From Streptomyces sp. PsTaAH-137 (lineage in GTDB: Bacteria > Actinomycetota > Actinomycetes > Streptomycetales > Streptomycetaceae): a stretch of 64,000 bases of DNA. Under the pieces are notes generated by a model that saw nothing but the letters and a program-made list of their open reading frames with translations, made no database searches and was not told where the DNA came from. The position numbers and the translations under genes were made by a program. This document shows positions 33,047-41,504 of this stretch, piece by piece. The stretch's first letter is position 1. Each line of letters begins with the position of its first letter. The stretch covers positions 508,539-572,538 of the forward strand of contig NZ_QLLY01000005.1 of NCBI RefSeq assembly GCF_003259365.1, written 5' to 3'.

Positions 33047-33679
33047 TCAGCGGCGCTTCCACGCGGCGAGCACGTCCTGCGTCGTCGTCACGGTGGCGAC
33101 CAGGGCGAGCGTGTTGCGGATCATCGCCGGGGTGTAGTCGGAGGGCACCCCGGCGATGGCGTCCCCGGGGACGACCACGTCGTAGCCGAGGTTCACGGCG
33201 TCGAAGACGGCGTTCGGTATGGCTACGTTGGCGGAGACCCCGGTGACGACGAGGGTGCGGCAGCCGAGGTTGCGCAGCAGCGGGTCCACGTCCGTGCCCG
33301 CGATCGGGGAGAGCCCGTGCAGCCGCCGCACGACGAGATCCTCGTCGGCGACCTCGATGGGCGGCGCGATCCGCACGGCCCTGCTGCCGGTGAGCTGCTG
33401 CACGGGCAGGCGCTCGGCGGCGCGGAAGAGGCGGCCGTTGCGGTTCGCGCCGCGGCCGTCGGGGCGGCGCTCCGCGACCGCGTGCAGCACCTGCGCCCCG
33501 CTCTCGTGCGCGGCGGCCACCAGCCGCGCGACCCGCACGAGGGCTCCCGACTTCCGTGCCTCGTCGGCCAGTTCGGGCAGGGCGCTGTCGGTGCCGACCA
33601 CACCCTGCTGGCACTCTACGGTGAGCAGTACGGTGTGGGCCGGGGCCAGCAGTTCGACCAGCTTCTCGTGTGTCGGCAT
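33047..33679 (-). CDS. Isochorismatase-like protein lacking catalytic residues
   Basis: A 210-residue isochorismatase-fold protein. The expected Asp is Glu22 (LTVECQQG), and the expected Cys is replaced by Ala in VSANVAIPNAV. The Lys position reads VVRRLHG. The structural end VVVPGDAIAGVP is kept. It is therefore probably not a cysteine hydrolase, and may bind a ligand or use different chemistry. The ATG at 33679 has GGGAGA upstream. It is divergent from a PPOX-type gene. Confidence 0.78.
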   Translation of the reverse strand: MPTHEKLVELLAPAHTVLLTVECQQGVVGTDSALPELADEARKSGALVRVARLVAAAHESGAQVLHAVAERRPDGRGANRNGRLFRAAERLPVQQLTGSRAVRIAPPIEVADEDLVVRRLHGLSPIAGTDVDPLLRNLGCRTLVVTGVSANVAIPNAVFDAVNLGYDVVVPGDAIAGVPSDYTPAMIRNTLALVATVTTTQDVLAAWKRR

Positions 33680-33803
33680 GATTCTCCCTGCCCGTCGTCG
33701 GTCCCGTGGGGGCTGGTGGAGAGTAGCCACCATTGCGCCCGGAGGGAAGAGCCCCCATGCTGCTTTTCTGACATACCGTCAGCACAGGTGGAGGAGAGCA
33801 GCC

Positions 33804-34271
33804 ATGACCGTCGCCCAACGCAGGGGCCGCAGAATCATGATGAGCCCCGACGAGCGGGACGCCTTCCTCGCGGAGCAGCGCACCTGCCGGGTGGCCACGG
33901 TGTCGGCCGACGGCACCCCGCACGTCAGCCCGCTGTGGTTCCTGTGGGACGGCGCTTCACTGTGGCTTTACTCCCTCGCGCGCAGCCGCCGTTGGGCCGA
34001 TCTGCGGGCGGACGGGCGGGTGGCCGTGGTGGTCGACGCGGGTGACGACTACGGCGAGTTGCGCGGTGTCGAGCTGTCCGGCCGCATCGAGTTCGTCGGC
34101 GAGTCCCCGCGCACCGGCGCACCGTGCCCCGAACTCGACGCTCCGGAGAAGCAGTTCGCCGAGAAGAACTTCGGGCTGCCCACCATGGTGTACGACGGGC
34201 GGCACGCCTGGGCCCGGCTGACCCCGGACAAGATCACGTCGTGGGACTTCCGGAAACTGGCCGAGCTGTAG
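33804..34271 (+). CDS. Pyridoxamine-5'-phosphate-oxidase-like FMN/F420-binding protein
   Basis: A 155-residue split-barrel protein. RVATVSADGTPHVSPLWFLWDG opens the barrel and LWLYSLARSRRWADLRADGRVAV covers the cofactor phosphate site. The family uses FMN, F420 or haem; the substrate is unknown. GAGGAG precedes the ATG. Its 3' end overlaps the convergent LysR gene by 38 bases. Confidence 0.85.
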   Translation: MTVAQRRGRRIMMSPDERDAFLAEQRTCRVATVSADGTPHVSPLWFLWDGASLWLYSLARSRRWADLRADGRVAVVVDAGDDYGELRGVELSGRIEFVGESPRTGAPCPELDAPEKQFAEKNFGLPTMVYDGRHAWARLTPDKITSWDFRKLAEL

Positions 34272-35178
34272 CGATACGGCCGAGCTCCGCACCGGCCTTG
34301 CGCAGTGCGCCGACGGCTGCCCTGATGGACGGCCGCCGGTCGGCGTCCGCCCGCCAGGCCACGTACACATGGCGCCGCACCTGCTGCCGCACCGGCACGG
34401 TCACCACGCCCTCCGGTACGGGGTCGCGTCCGAGGAGCGGCGCGACGCACACCCCCAACCCCGCCGCCACGAGACCTAGTTGAGTGTGCGTCTCGGCGGC
34501 GCGATGAACGATCTGCGGCTCGATCCCCTTGGCCCGCAGCGTGAACATCAGCCACTCGTGACAGAACTCGCCCTCGCCCCAGGTGATCCACTCGTCGTCC
34601 GCGAAGTCCTCCAGCCCCACCTCGGCGCGGCCGGCGAGAGGGTGGCCGACGTGCAGGGCGACATCGGCGGGGTCGTCCATGATGCTCGCCCTCACCAGCC
34701 CGTCGGGAAGCGGCATCGGCTTGTTGTACCAGTCGAGAGCGACGGCCAGATCGAGGTCACCGCGCAGCACTCCGGCGACCCCCAGCTCGGGCTCCAACTC
34801 CTTCGACCGCACGCGCAGTTGCGGGTGGTCGGCGCGCAGCGCGGCCAGGGCCCCCGGGAACAGGCCCCGCGCGGCGGTCGGGAACGCCGAGATCCGCAGC
34901 TCCCCCACGACCTGTCCGCGCTGCGCCTCCAGGTCGGACTGGGCCAGTTCGACCTGGGACAGGATGCGCGCCGCGTGATCGGCGAGCAGCCGCCCCGCAT
35001 CCGTGAGACGCACCCCGCGACCGTGCTTGGCGAGCAGCCGCTGCCCCGCCTCACGCTCCAGCTTGGCCATCTGCTGCGAGACGGCCGAGGTGGTGACGTG
35101 CAAGGCGTCGGCGGCCCCACTGACCGACCCGTACCGAGCCAACGCATCAAGCACCCGCAACCGCTCCAGGTTCAACAT
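34234..35178 (-). CDS. LysR family transcriptional regulator
   Basis: A 314-residue regulator. The HTH is ALARYGSVSGAADALHVTTSAVSQQMAKLE, and a periplasmic-binding-protein-like effector domain follows (ELRISAFPTAARGLFPGAL; GLGVCVAPLLG). The target is not clear: the divergent side is a repeat-rich spacer rather than a gene start. It may act elsewhere. The ATG at 35178 fits the family. Confidence 0.9.
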   Translation of the reverse strand: MLNLERLRVLDALARYGSVSGAADALHVTTSAVSQQMAKLEREAGQRLLAKHGRGVRLTDAGRLLADHAARILSQVELAQSDLEAQRGQVVGELRISAFPTAARGLFPGALAALRADHPQLRVRSKELEPELGVAGVLRGDLDLAVALDWYNKPMPLPDGLVRASIMDDPADVALHVGHPLAGRAEVGLEDFADDEWITWGEGEFCHEWLMFTLRAKGIEPQIVHRAAETHTQLGLVAAGLGVCVAPLLGRDPVPEGVVTVPVRQQVRRHVYVAWRADADRRPSIRAAVGALRKAGAELGRIATARPVSGSPTT

Positions 35179-35212
35179 CCCCCGATGCTAAACGCCCCAC
35201 CTCAAGCAACGG

Positions 35213-35318
35213 CCCGCCGTCTTGGGCAATCAGCCGCCACCCCAGCCCCACCCCCGCCGTCCTGGGCAATCTGCCGCCGCCCCAACCCCGCCCGCCGTCT
35301 TGGGCAATCTGCCGCCAA
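35213..35318. repeat. Three-copy tandem repeat
   Basis: CCGCCGT(C/T)(C/T)TGGGCAATC-GCCGCC recurs three times, with period 40 then 38. Copies start near 35213, 35253 and 35291. The spacer parts are C/A-rich. It fills the gap between the LysR start and the MocR stop, both on the minus strand. The number of copies may vary between strains. Confidence 0.8.
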
Positions 35319-35445
35319 GGGCGGCAGGGTGGGCAAGGCGGCCCCCCGGCGCGGGGCGAGCGCCCATCAGGCCCGAGCCCCGGCCCCACCCGCCCAGCAC
35401 AAACCCCGCCGACCGACACCGACCCCGCCCACCCCACAACCCCGC

Positions 35446-36777
35446 TCACGCATACCCCCGCCACCCCCCAGGCCGCACCGCATCAGCCACCACCTCGGCA
35501 ACCCCCGCAACCTCATCCACCCCAACCCGAGAAACAGTGATCCGCACCCCCGGCCCGGCCCCGATACGAAATCGCGCCCCCGGCGCCACCGCCCACCCGG
35601 CATGCAACAACCGAGCCACCGCCCCGGTCTCGTCCGGCACGGGCACCCACACATTCATCCCGGAGCGCCCGTACGCCACGACCCCCCGCTCCGCGAGCCC
35701 CGCGATCAACGCATCCCGCCGCGCCCCGTACGACGCGGCGACGGCCCGCGCGTCGACGGCCCCGCTCGCCCACAGCCCGGCCACGGCACGCTGGGTGAGC
35801 CGGCTGACCCAGCCGGGCCCGAGCCGCTGCCGCCCGCGCACCCGGTCGACGGTGCCGGCGTCACCGGTGAGGACGGCGAGCCGCAGATCGGGCCCGTACG
35901 CCTTGGCGACCGAGCGCACGAACGCCCAGCGCCGGGTGACCCCGGCCAGCGGATGCAGCGGCAGATCGACGATGGCGTGCCCGTGATCGTCCTCGACGAG
36001 CAGCACGTCCTCGTACCCGGCGAAGACCGCGCGCAGCGCCGCCGCCCGCTCGGCGCTCACGGCGGCCCCGGTCGGATTCTGCGCCCGGCAGGTCACGACG
36101 ACGGCCCGGGCGCCCTCGCGCAGCGCCCGCTCCACGTCGTCCGGCGACGGACCGTCGTCGTCCACCCCGACCGGCACGATCCGCAGCCCCAGCGCGGGCA
36201 CGAGGTCGAGCATGCTGCCCCACCCCGGGTCCTCGACGGCGACCGCGTCCCCGGCCTTCAGGTGTACGGCGAGGACCCGCTCGATGGCGTCGAGCGACCC
36301 GGACGTCACGGCGATGGGCCCCTCGGGCACCCCGTCCGCGTCGAACGCCGCGCGGGCCGCCCGCACCAGCCCGGGCTCCATCGAGTCGCTGCCGTACAGG
36401 ACGGGATCGGCGTCACCGGCCGCGGCCGCTTCGGCGAACACCCCGGCCAGCTTCGGCAGCAGCGCGACGTCCGGATTCCCGTCGGAGACGTTCCGCACCC
36501 CTGGCGGCACCTCCACGCGGATGCTCTCGCGGGCGGTGATAGCGGGCTTCGGGCGCACCCGGCTGCCGCGCCGCCCGGCCGTCTCGATGACCCCACGCTC
36601 GCGCAGGGTCCGGTACGCGGCCGCGACCGTATTGGGATTCACTCCGAGCCGCTCGGCCAACTCCCGCATCGGCGGCAGCAGTTGTCCCGGCTCCAGGCCA
36701 CCGTCGGCCACCGCCTGCTCGACGCTCGCGGAAATCTCTACTGCGCGACGCCCTCTGATCGGATACTCTCCTAGCAC
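35446..36777 (-). CDS. MocR/GntR-type PLP-dependent transcriptional regulator
   Basis: A 443-residue fusion. An N-terminal GntR winged helix (PPMRELAERLGVNPNTVAAAYRTL) is linked to a fold-type-I aminotransferase domain. The PLP lysine is in SVAKAYGPDLRLA and the phosphate-side Asp is in VEDDHGHAI. Such PdxR/MocR proteins often sense PLP and control vitamin B6 genes. Here it is divergent from two FMN split-barrel genes of the pyridoxamine oxidase superfamily, which fits. GTG 36777 has no clear ribosome site, so the mRNA may be leaderless. Confidence 0.88.
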   Translation of the reverse strand: MLGEYPIRGRRAVEISASVEQAVADGGLEPGQLLPPMRELAERLGVNPNTVAAAYRTLRERGVIETAGRRGSRVRPKPAITARESIRVEVPPGVRNVSDGNPDVALLPKLAGVFAEAAAAGDADPVLYGSDSMEPGLVRAARAAFDADGVPEGPIAVTSGSLDAIERVLAVHLKAGDAVAVEDPGWGSMLDLVPALGLRIVPVGVDDDGPSPDDVERALREGARAVVVTCRAQNPTGAAVSAERAAALRAVFAGYEDVLLVEDDHGHAIVDLPLHPLAGVTRRWAFVRSVAKAYGPDLRLAVLTGDAGTVDRVRGRQRLGPGWVSRLTQRAVAGLWASGAVDARAVAASYGARRDALIAGLAERGVVAYGRSGMNVWVPVPDETGAVARLLHAGWAVAPGARFRIGAGPGVRITVSRVGVDEVAGVAEVVADAVRPGGWRGYA

Positions 36778-36801
36778 AAACCACAGTTTGCACTAGTGCA
36801 A
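36771..36801. promoter_or_regulatory. MocR-type operator region with perfect palindrome
   Basis: TTGCACTAGTGCAA (36788-36801) is a perfect 14-bp palindrome. CTAGCACAAAC at 36771-36781 forms an imperfect mirror with GTTTGCACTAG. The site covers the space between the divergent MocR and PPOX starts, so the regulator probably controls both. Confidence 0.6.
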
Positions 36802-36814
36802 TGGAGTTCGCAAC

Positions 36815-37504
36815 ATGAGCACGGCCGCCGAGCAGCAGTCGCAGTCCGAGCCCGACGCCTACACCCCCACGGACCGCACCGTCCCCACCCGGTCCAAGGA
36901 GCGCGCGTCCTACGACCGCGCCCTTGTGCACGCGATACTCGACGAGGCGTACGTGTGCCATCTCGGCTTCGTGCGCGACGGCGCCCCGGTGGTGCTGCCC
37001 ACCCTCTACGGCCGGGTCGGCGACCGTCTCTACGTCCACGGCTCGACCGGTTCGCGTCCGCTGCGCATGGCCGGACAGCAGGACCCGGGGCTCGCGGTCT
37101 GCCTGACGGTGACGCACGTCGACGGACTGGTCCTGGCCCGCTCGGCGTTCCACCACTCCATCAACTACCGCTCGGTGGTCATCCACGGCACCGCGCACCA
37201 GGTCACGGACGCGGACGAGAAGCGGCGCGCGCTCGACGCCCTCGTCGACCACGTCGTCCCCGGCCGGGCCGCCGACTCCCGTCCGGCCAACGCCAAGGAG
37301 CTCGCCGCGACCGCCGTGCTCAGCCTCGATCTGGCGGAGGTCTCGGCGAAGGTGCGCACCGGCGGCCCGAACGACGAACCGGAGGACATGGACCTGCCGC
37401 ACTGGTCGGGCGTGGTCCCGCTCCAGAAGGGCTACGGCCCCCTGGTCCCGTCGCCCGATCTCGCCGCCGGCATCGACGTTCCGGGCTACCTCCGGGAGCT
37501 GTGA
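36815..37504 (+). CDS. Pyridoxamine-5'-phosphate-oxidase-family protein (Pyridox_ox_2)
   Basis: A 229-residue split-barrel flavin-binding protein. The core reads CHLGFVRDGAPVVLPTLYGR, VGDRLYVHGSTGSRPLR and FHHSINYRSVVIHGTA. A ~30-residue charged N-terminal extension precedes it. It probably binds FMN; the substrate is unknown. GGAG precedes the ATG. It is coupled to the PaiB-like gene (TGATG) and is the likely target of the divergent MocR regulator. Confidence 0.88.
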   Translation: MSTAAEQQSQSEPDAYTPTDRTVPTRSKERASYDRALVHAILDEAYVCHLGFVRDGAPVVLPTLYGRVGDRLYVHGSTGSRPLRMAGQQDPGLAVCLTVTHVDGLVLARSAFHHSINYRSVVIHGTAHQVTDADEKRRALDALVDHVVPGRAADSRPANAKELAATAVLSLDLAEVSAKVRTGGPNDEPEDMDLPHWSGVVPLQKGYGPLVPSPDLAAGIDVPGYLREL

Positions 37505-38148
37505 TGCTGATCCACCCCTGGGACGCGGCGCGCGGCGACACCGAGTGGCAGCAGTGGCTGGCCGCGCACGACTTCGGACAGCTCGCAGTCAACGGACTCG
37601 CGGGCGAGCCCCCGTTCGTCCAGCCGATGCACTTCGCGTACGAGGCCGGGCGCGGCGAGCACGGTGAGGTCCTGGCCCACCTGGCCCGCCCGAACCCGAT
37701 GTGGCCCGCGCTGGAGGCCCACCCCGAGGTACTGCTGAGCGTCGTCGACGACTACGCCTTCGTCCAGGGCCCCTGGCAGGCGCTGCCCGGCTCCCCGCCC
37801 GAGCACGGCACGCCGACCAGCGTCTACACCGCCGTCCAACTGCGCTGCACCGTGCACGTCGTGGACGACCCGGAGGAGAAGGCCGCGCTGCTCAACCGTC
37901 AGGTGGGCCGCTTCCAGCCGCCGGGCATGTCCGCCACCGCCGCCGTCGGCGAGGCACCGTACGGGCGCCTGCTCTCCGGTATCCGGGGTCTCCGGCTCGA
38001 CGTGACCGACGTCCGCGCCAAGTTCAAGTACGCGGGCCACAAGCCCGAGGAGGTCCAGGACCGGATCGCCCGGGGGCTGGCCGAACGCGGCGATCCCCGT
38101 GACGCCGCCGCGCTCGCGGCGCAGGAGCGGCGGCGTCAGGAGGCGTAG
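37504..38148 (+). CDS. PaiB-like FMN-binding protein
   Basis: A 214-residue split-barrel protein of the PaiB family (FMN-binding negative transcriptional regulator). Landmarks are LIHPWDAARGDTEW at the start, PFVQPMHFAYE, HLARPNPMW and KFKYAGHKPEEVQDRI near the end. PaiB affects sporulation and protease genes in Bacillus, but its chemistry is unsettled. Its start overlaps the preceding stop by one base. Confidence 0.88.
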   Translation: MLIHPWDAARGDTEWQQWLAAHDFGQLAVNGLAGEPPFVQPMHFAYEAGRGEHGEVLAHLARPNPMWPALEAHPEVLLSVVDDYAFVQGPWQALPGSPPEHGTPTSVYTAVQLRCTVHVVDDPEEKAALLNRQVGRFQPPGMSATAAVGEAPYGRLLSGIRGLRLDVTDVRAKFKYAGHKPEEVQDRIARGLAERGDPRDAAALAAQERRRQEA

Positions 38149-38158
38149 CGCCCTGGCG

Positions 38159-39145
38159 TCAGCGGACCGAGCGGGCCTCCGCGACGGCGAGGCCCGCCAC
38201 CGCGACCAGCATCAGCGCCGTGCCCGCCACGGTGGCCGGGGTCAGCTCCTCGCCGAGCAGCGTGACGGCGATGGCCGCCGCGCTCACCGGTTCGAGCAGC
38301 ATGATCACGGACACGGTGGCGGAGCGCACGACGGCGGCGCCGGCGAAGTACAGGCCGTAGGCCAGCGCGGTGGGGATCGACGCCATGTACACCAACAGGG
38401 CGAGCACCGTGAAGAGGTGACTCGTGTGCGGGACGAACCCGTCGGCCGCTCCGAACGGCAGCAGCAGGACCGTGGCGACGGCGAAGGTCCCCGCGGTCGT
38501 CCCGAGCCCGTCGCCGCTCCGCCCGTCCCGGCCGAACCACCGGGTGAGCAGCGTCATCACGGCGTACCCGGCCGCCGACACCAGCGCCCACAGCACGCCC
38601 GCGGGCCGGACCGTCGCGCCTCCGCCGCCCAGGACGAGCACGGCGAGCCCGCCGAGCGCACCGGCGACGGCGAGCAGCCCGCCCCCGCCGAGCCGCTCCC
38701 CCATCGTGACCCGTGCGCCCGCCGCGATGAGGACGGGCCCGGCGCCGAGCGTGACGACGGTGCCGACCGCGAGCCCCGTCGCCTCCACGGCGGCGAAGTA
38801 GGCGGTCTGGAAGACGGCGAGCGAGAGCCCGAGCACCCCGAGCCGGACGGCCGTCCGCCCCCGCGGTTCCCGTACCGCGGCGCGTGGCGCGGAACCGCGC
38901 AGCAGCCGCGCCACGAGCAGCAGCAGGAATCCTCCGGCGCACCGCCAGAACGACAGGGCGCCGACTCCCAGATCGCTCACCCGGAACAGCAGCGAGGCGG
39001 CGGCGCCCGCGGTGCCCCAGGCGAGTCCGGCGACGATCAGATGGACGAGGCCGCGGGCGACCGGCAGTCGGCCGGAGGCGGGCAGCGCGGAAACAGCGGG
39101 CGCGGCAGAGCCGGCCCGGACAGCATTCGACACGTGGTTCTCCAC
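38159..39145 (-). CDS. EamA/DMT-family transporter
   Basis: A 328-residue membrane protein with two EamA repeats of about five helices each. The first reads [19 protein letters not shown] and the second [20 protein letters not shown]. The motif [19 protein letters not shown] is typical. It is likely an amino-acid or metabolite exporter. It follows a second EamA gene in the same direction after a 229-base leader that holds a possible 14-codon peptide. Confidence 0.88.
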   Translation of the reverse strand: MENHVSNAVRAGSAAPAVSALPASGRLPVARGLVHLIVAGLAWGTAGAAASLLFRVSDLGVGALSFWRCAGGFLLLLVARLLRGSAPRAAVREPRGRTAVRLGVLGLSLAVFQTAYFAAVEATGLAVGTVVTLGAGPVLIAAGARVTMGERLGGGGLLAVAGALGGLAVLVLGGGGATVRPAGVLWALVSAAGYAVMTLLTRWFGRDGRSGDGLGTTAGTFAVATVLLLPFGAADGFVPHTSHLFTVLALLVYMASIPTALAYGLYFAGAAVVRSATVSVIMLLEPVSAAAIAVTLLGEELTPATVAGTALMLVAVAGLAVAEARSVR

Positions 39146-39319
39146 GGAAGGCGGGCCCCGGAGACGTCACGGGGCCGAAGGACACGGACCGTCGTCGGCG
39201 AGCAGCCGTGCCCCCGGTGTCCAGCCGGGAAGAACATCCGCCACCCGCACAGGGCCCGACGAGCCGCCCCGGCGGCGATCACGCGCGTACGCGGATCCGC
39301 GGGGTGCCCGGAAGGGGCC

Positions 39320-39364
39320 CTAGCCGGCGGTCGGCGGCGGAAGAACGAGCCAGTGCGTATGCAT
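39320..39364 (-). CDS. Possible leader peptide MHTHWLVLPPPTAG
   Basis: A 14-codon frame on the minus strand, starting 11 bases past the upstream EamA stop, with AAGGTG six bases before its ATG. It contains HTHW and PPP, codons able to stall ribosomes. G/C-rich stems lie downstream in the 229-base leader of the next EamA gene. A transcription-attenuation role is inference only. Confidence 0.4.
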   Translation of the reverse strand: MHTHWLVLPPPTAG

Positions 39365-39374
39365 GATCGACACC

Positions 39375-40397
39375 TTAGACAGGGCTCTTGGACGAGGACA
39401 ACACGGTTTCCGGCTCGACGGCCGCGGGCGGGGCGGCCGTCTTCGACGACTGCGCGATGAACGCCCCGACCAGCACCACGGCGCCCCCGAACAGCTGCGG
39501 CGCCGACAGATGCTCCCCGAGCATGATCCAGGCGAGCACGGTCGCGATGACCGCCTCCAGACAGGCCACGACCCCGGCCACCTGCGGCGAGAGCCGCCGC
39601 ACGGAGACGACGCCGGTGACGTACGCGACGACGGTGGCGAGCAGCACGATCCAGCACAGCAGCAGCCAGGCGGGCACGGCGGTGCCGTTCATGTCGGCGC
39701 TGCCCGCGAGGACCGACCAGTCCATGCCCCAGGGCCGGGCGATGACGGTGAGCAGCGCGGCGCCGACCAGCAGCCCGTACGCGATCACGCCGAGCGGATC
39801 GGGGACGGACCGCCCGTCCTCGCCCGCGTCGCTGCCCTGGTCGGACAGGACGAAGTAGCCGACCTGGCAGCAGGCGGCGCCGAGCGCGAGCAGCAGCCCG
39901 AGCACGTCGAAGCTGAGCCCCGACCACACCTCGACGACACAGGCCAGGCCGCCGACGGCGAGGACCACGCCCAGCGCGGCGGCCCGGGTCACGGGCTTGC
40001 GCTGGACGAACCGCACCCAGCCGAGCACCAGCGCGGGCGCCAGATACTCGATGAGCAGGGCGACACCGACGGGGATGCGGGAGAGCGCGGCGAAGTAGCA
40101 GGCCTGGACACCGGCGACGGCGAGCAGCCCGAACCCGGCGAGGAGCAGCGGGCGTTCCCGGACGAGCGCGCGGTTGCGCCACGCGACCGGCAGCATGACG
40201 AGCGCGGCTCCGGCGACCCGCAGCCACACCACGTGCAGCGAGTCGAGCCCCGCCTCGATCAGCGGCTTGGCCGCGACTCCCGAACCGCCGAAGGCGAGCG
40301 CGGAGACCAGGGCGAGCCCGAGACCGAAACCCCGCCCGGCCGACCCCCGGCTCTCCTGTGCCGCCGTGGACCCCTGAGATCCCTGTGACCCGTGCAT
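39375..40397 (-). CDS. EamA/DMT-family transporter
   Basis: A 340-residue membrane protein, two EamA repeats. LVSALAFGGSGVAAKPLIEAG opens the first, with GVALLIEYLAPALVLGWVRF inside it. CLEAVIATVLAWIMLGEHL is the signature near the end. It resembles RhtA-like amino-acid exporters and is distantly related to the next gene. The ATG at 40397 and a GTG two codons earlier are both possible; neither has a strong ribosome site. A palindrome lies just upstream. Confidence 0.88.
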   Translation of the reverse strand: MHGSQGSQGSTAAQESRGSAGRGFGLGLALVSALAFGGSGVAAKPLIEAGLDSLHVVWLRVAGAALVMLPVAWRNRALVRERPLLLAGFGLLAVAGVQACYFAALSRIPVGVALLIEYLAPALVLGWVRFVQRKPVTRAAALGVVLAVGGLACVVEVWSGLSFDVLGLLLALGAACCQVGYFVLSDQGSDAGEDGRSVPDPLGVIAYGLLVGAALLTVIARPWGMDWSVLAGSADMNGTAVPAWLLLCWIVLLATVVAYVTGVVSVRRLSPQVAGVVACLEAVIATVLAWIMLGEHLSAPQLFGGAVVLVGAFIAQSSKTAAPPAAVEPETVLSSSKSPV

Positions 40398-40404
40398 CGG
40401 CACA

Positions 40405-40425
40405 TCATGACAGGGCCGGTCATGA
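40405..40425. promoter_or_regulatory. Candidate operator upstream of EamA gene
   Basis: TCATGAC-7 bp-GTCATGA is a perfect inverted repeat directly before the start at 40397-40403. Its position suits a repressor. Confidence 0.4.
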
Positions 40426-40494
40426 CCGTCACCCCTGATGACCCCTGTCTCACGGCGCGGACACCGGTACCCCTCGATACCCGTCCATACCTGG

Positions 40495-41016
40495 TCAGTT
40501 CAGCCGCTGCCGCAGCCCTTCGACGTCCACTCCGACCCGGCCGAGCACTTCCACGGCCCGTGACTCCCCGTCCCCGGCGAGCGCGGCCAGCACGTCGACA
40601 CCGCGCGCCCGCTCGTCACCGCGCCCCGCGGCCCGCCGGGTGCCCGCCTCCATCGCGGCGGCCGCGGCGGGCGACCAGCCGGGAACGCCGCCGCGCACGA
40701 CGGGCACGGCTCCGGAGTCCTCGACCGTTCCCTGCCACTGGAGCCCGTAGCCGATGCTGCGCTGCACGAGATAGCCGAGCAGCCGGGCGACCTGCCCGCC
40801 GTCGGCAAAGGCCGCGCGCACGTCCGGGTCGGTCTCCAGGAGGGAGTGCAGCAGATGCGCGGAGTCCACCTGCCGGTCCCCGTCCCGCACCGCGCGCCGC
40901 CGGGCCCCCGCGACGACCAGGGCCAGCTCGTCGCTGAGCGGGGCGTCGTCGGGATCGGGCGGGAGGTGGCCGCACGCGTCGGCGCCGGAAGGGAAGGAGC
41001 TTTGCACGTACCCCAC
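40495..41016 (-). CDS. Clp N-terminal-domain protein
   Basis: A ~173-residue protein with two Clp-R-like helical repeats and no ATPase. Repeat one is LSDELALVVAGARRRAVRDG with VDSAHLLHSLLETDP. Repeat two is WSPAAAAAMEAGTRRAAGRG with GVDVLAALAGDGES. Such stand-alone domains may act as adaptors of Clp proteases; the role here is unknown. The start is uncertain: GTG 41016, GTG 41007 or ATG 41044. Confidence 0.7.
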   Translation of the reverse strand: MGYVQSSFPSGADACGHLPPDPDDAPLSDELALVVAGARRRAVRDGDRQVDSAHLLHSLLETDPDVRAAFADGGQVARLLGYLVQRSIGYGLQWQGTVEDSGAVPVVRGGVPGWSPAAAAAMEAGTRRAAGRGDERARGVDVLAALAGDGESRAVEVLGRVGVDVEGLRQRLN

Positions 41017-41206
41017 CCCATCAGGCGCGATGCACCGGAGCATCCCCGGAGGGGAGCATCTTCGCGTCCGACGCAAGGTGGGCACGGGCGAGCGACGTCT
41101 CCTCCTTGCGGATGACATCGCGGAGTTCTACCCGGAGGGGCGCGAGTCCTTCCGCAGTGCGCCCCGAACGCAACCGCGACCCCCGCGCCGCTCGTCCGTC
41201 ACAGTC

Positions 41207-41395
41207 ATGGAGAGCAGGTGCTGGCTCGTGGCCCTGCCCGCGACGGACGGCAGGCTCTACGTGTACCGGGTGTACGCGCCGGACGACGCGCTGCCCGCGG
41301 ACCTGTTCTGGGACGCCTGGCACTGCCACGACGAGGGCCCGCACCCGCGCGCGTACGACCTGTTCGACGCGGCGGAGATCCAGTTGCTGAGCTGA
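41207..41395 (+). CDS. Small hypothetical protein
   Basis: A 62-residue frame. Its composition looks protein-like: RLYVYRVYAPDDALPADLFW, then DAWHCHDEGPHPRAYDLFD. No clear ribosome site precedes ATG 41207, and the frame is open upstream to 41030, so the true start may differ. No family recognised. It is divergent from the Clp-N gene. Confidence 0.45.
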   Translation: MESRCWLVALPATDGRLYVYRVYAPDDALPADLFWDAWHCHDEGPHPRAYDLFDAAEIQLLS

Positions 41396-41414
41396 GTGCA
41401 CGGGCCCCGTATTT

Positions 41415-41460
41415 CTGACGGTTCATCAGTATTGAATGTTCGAGGCCACCCGGCTACGTT
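41415..41460 (+). promoter_or_regulatory. Promoter and operator of SRPBCC gene
   Basis: TTGAAT (41432-41437) and TACGTT (41455-41460) are 17 bases apart. CTGACG-GTT-CATCAG (41415-41429), symmetric with one mismatch, lies immediately upstream of the -35 box. The leader to ATG 41505 is about 38 bases. Confidence 0.5.
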
Positions 41461-41504
41461 CCGCGACGACGCATCATGGCTCACTACTCGTAAGGGGTGG
41501 CCGC

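Noticed and set aside
35213..35318. CRISPR-like array
   Set aside because: Only three imperfect copies, spacers similar to each other and no cas genes in the window.
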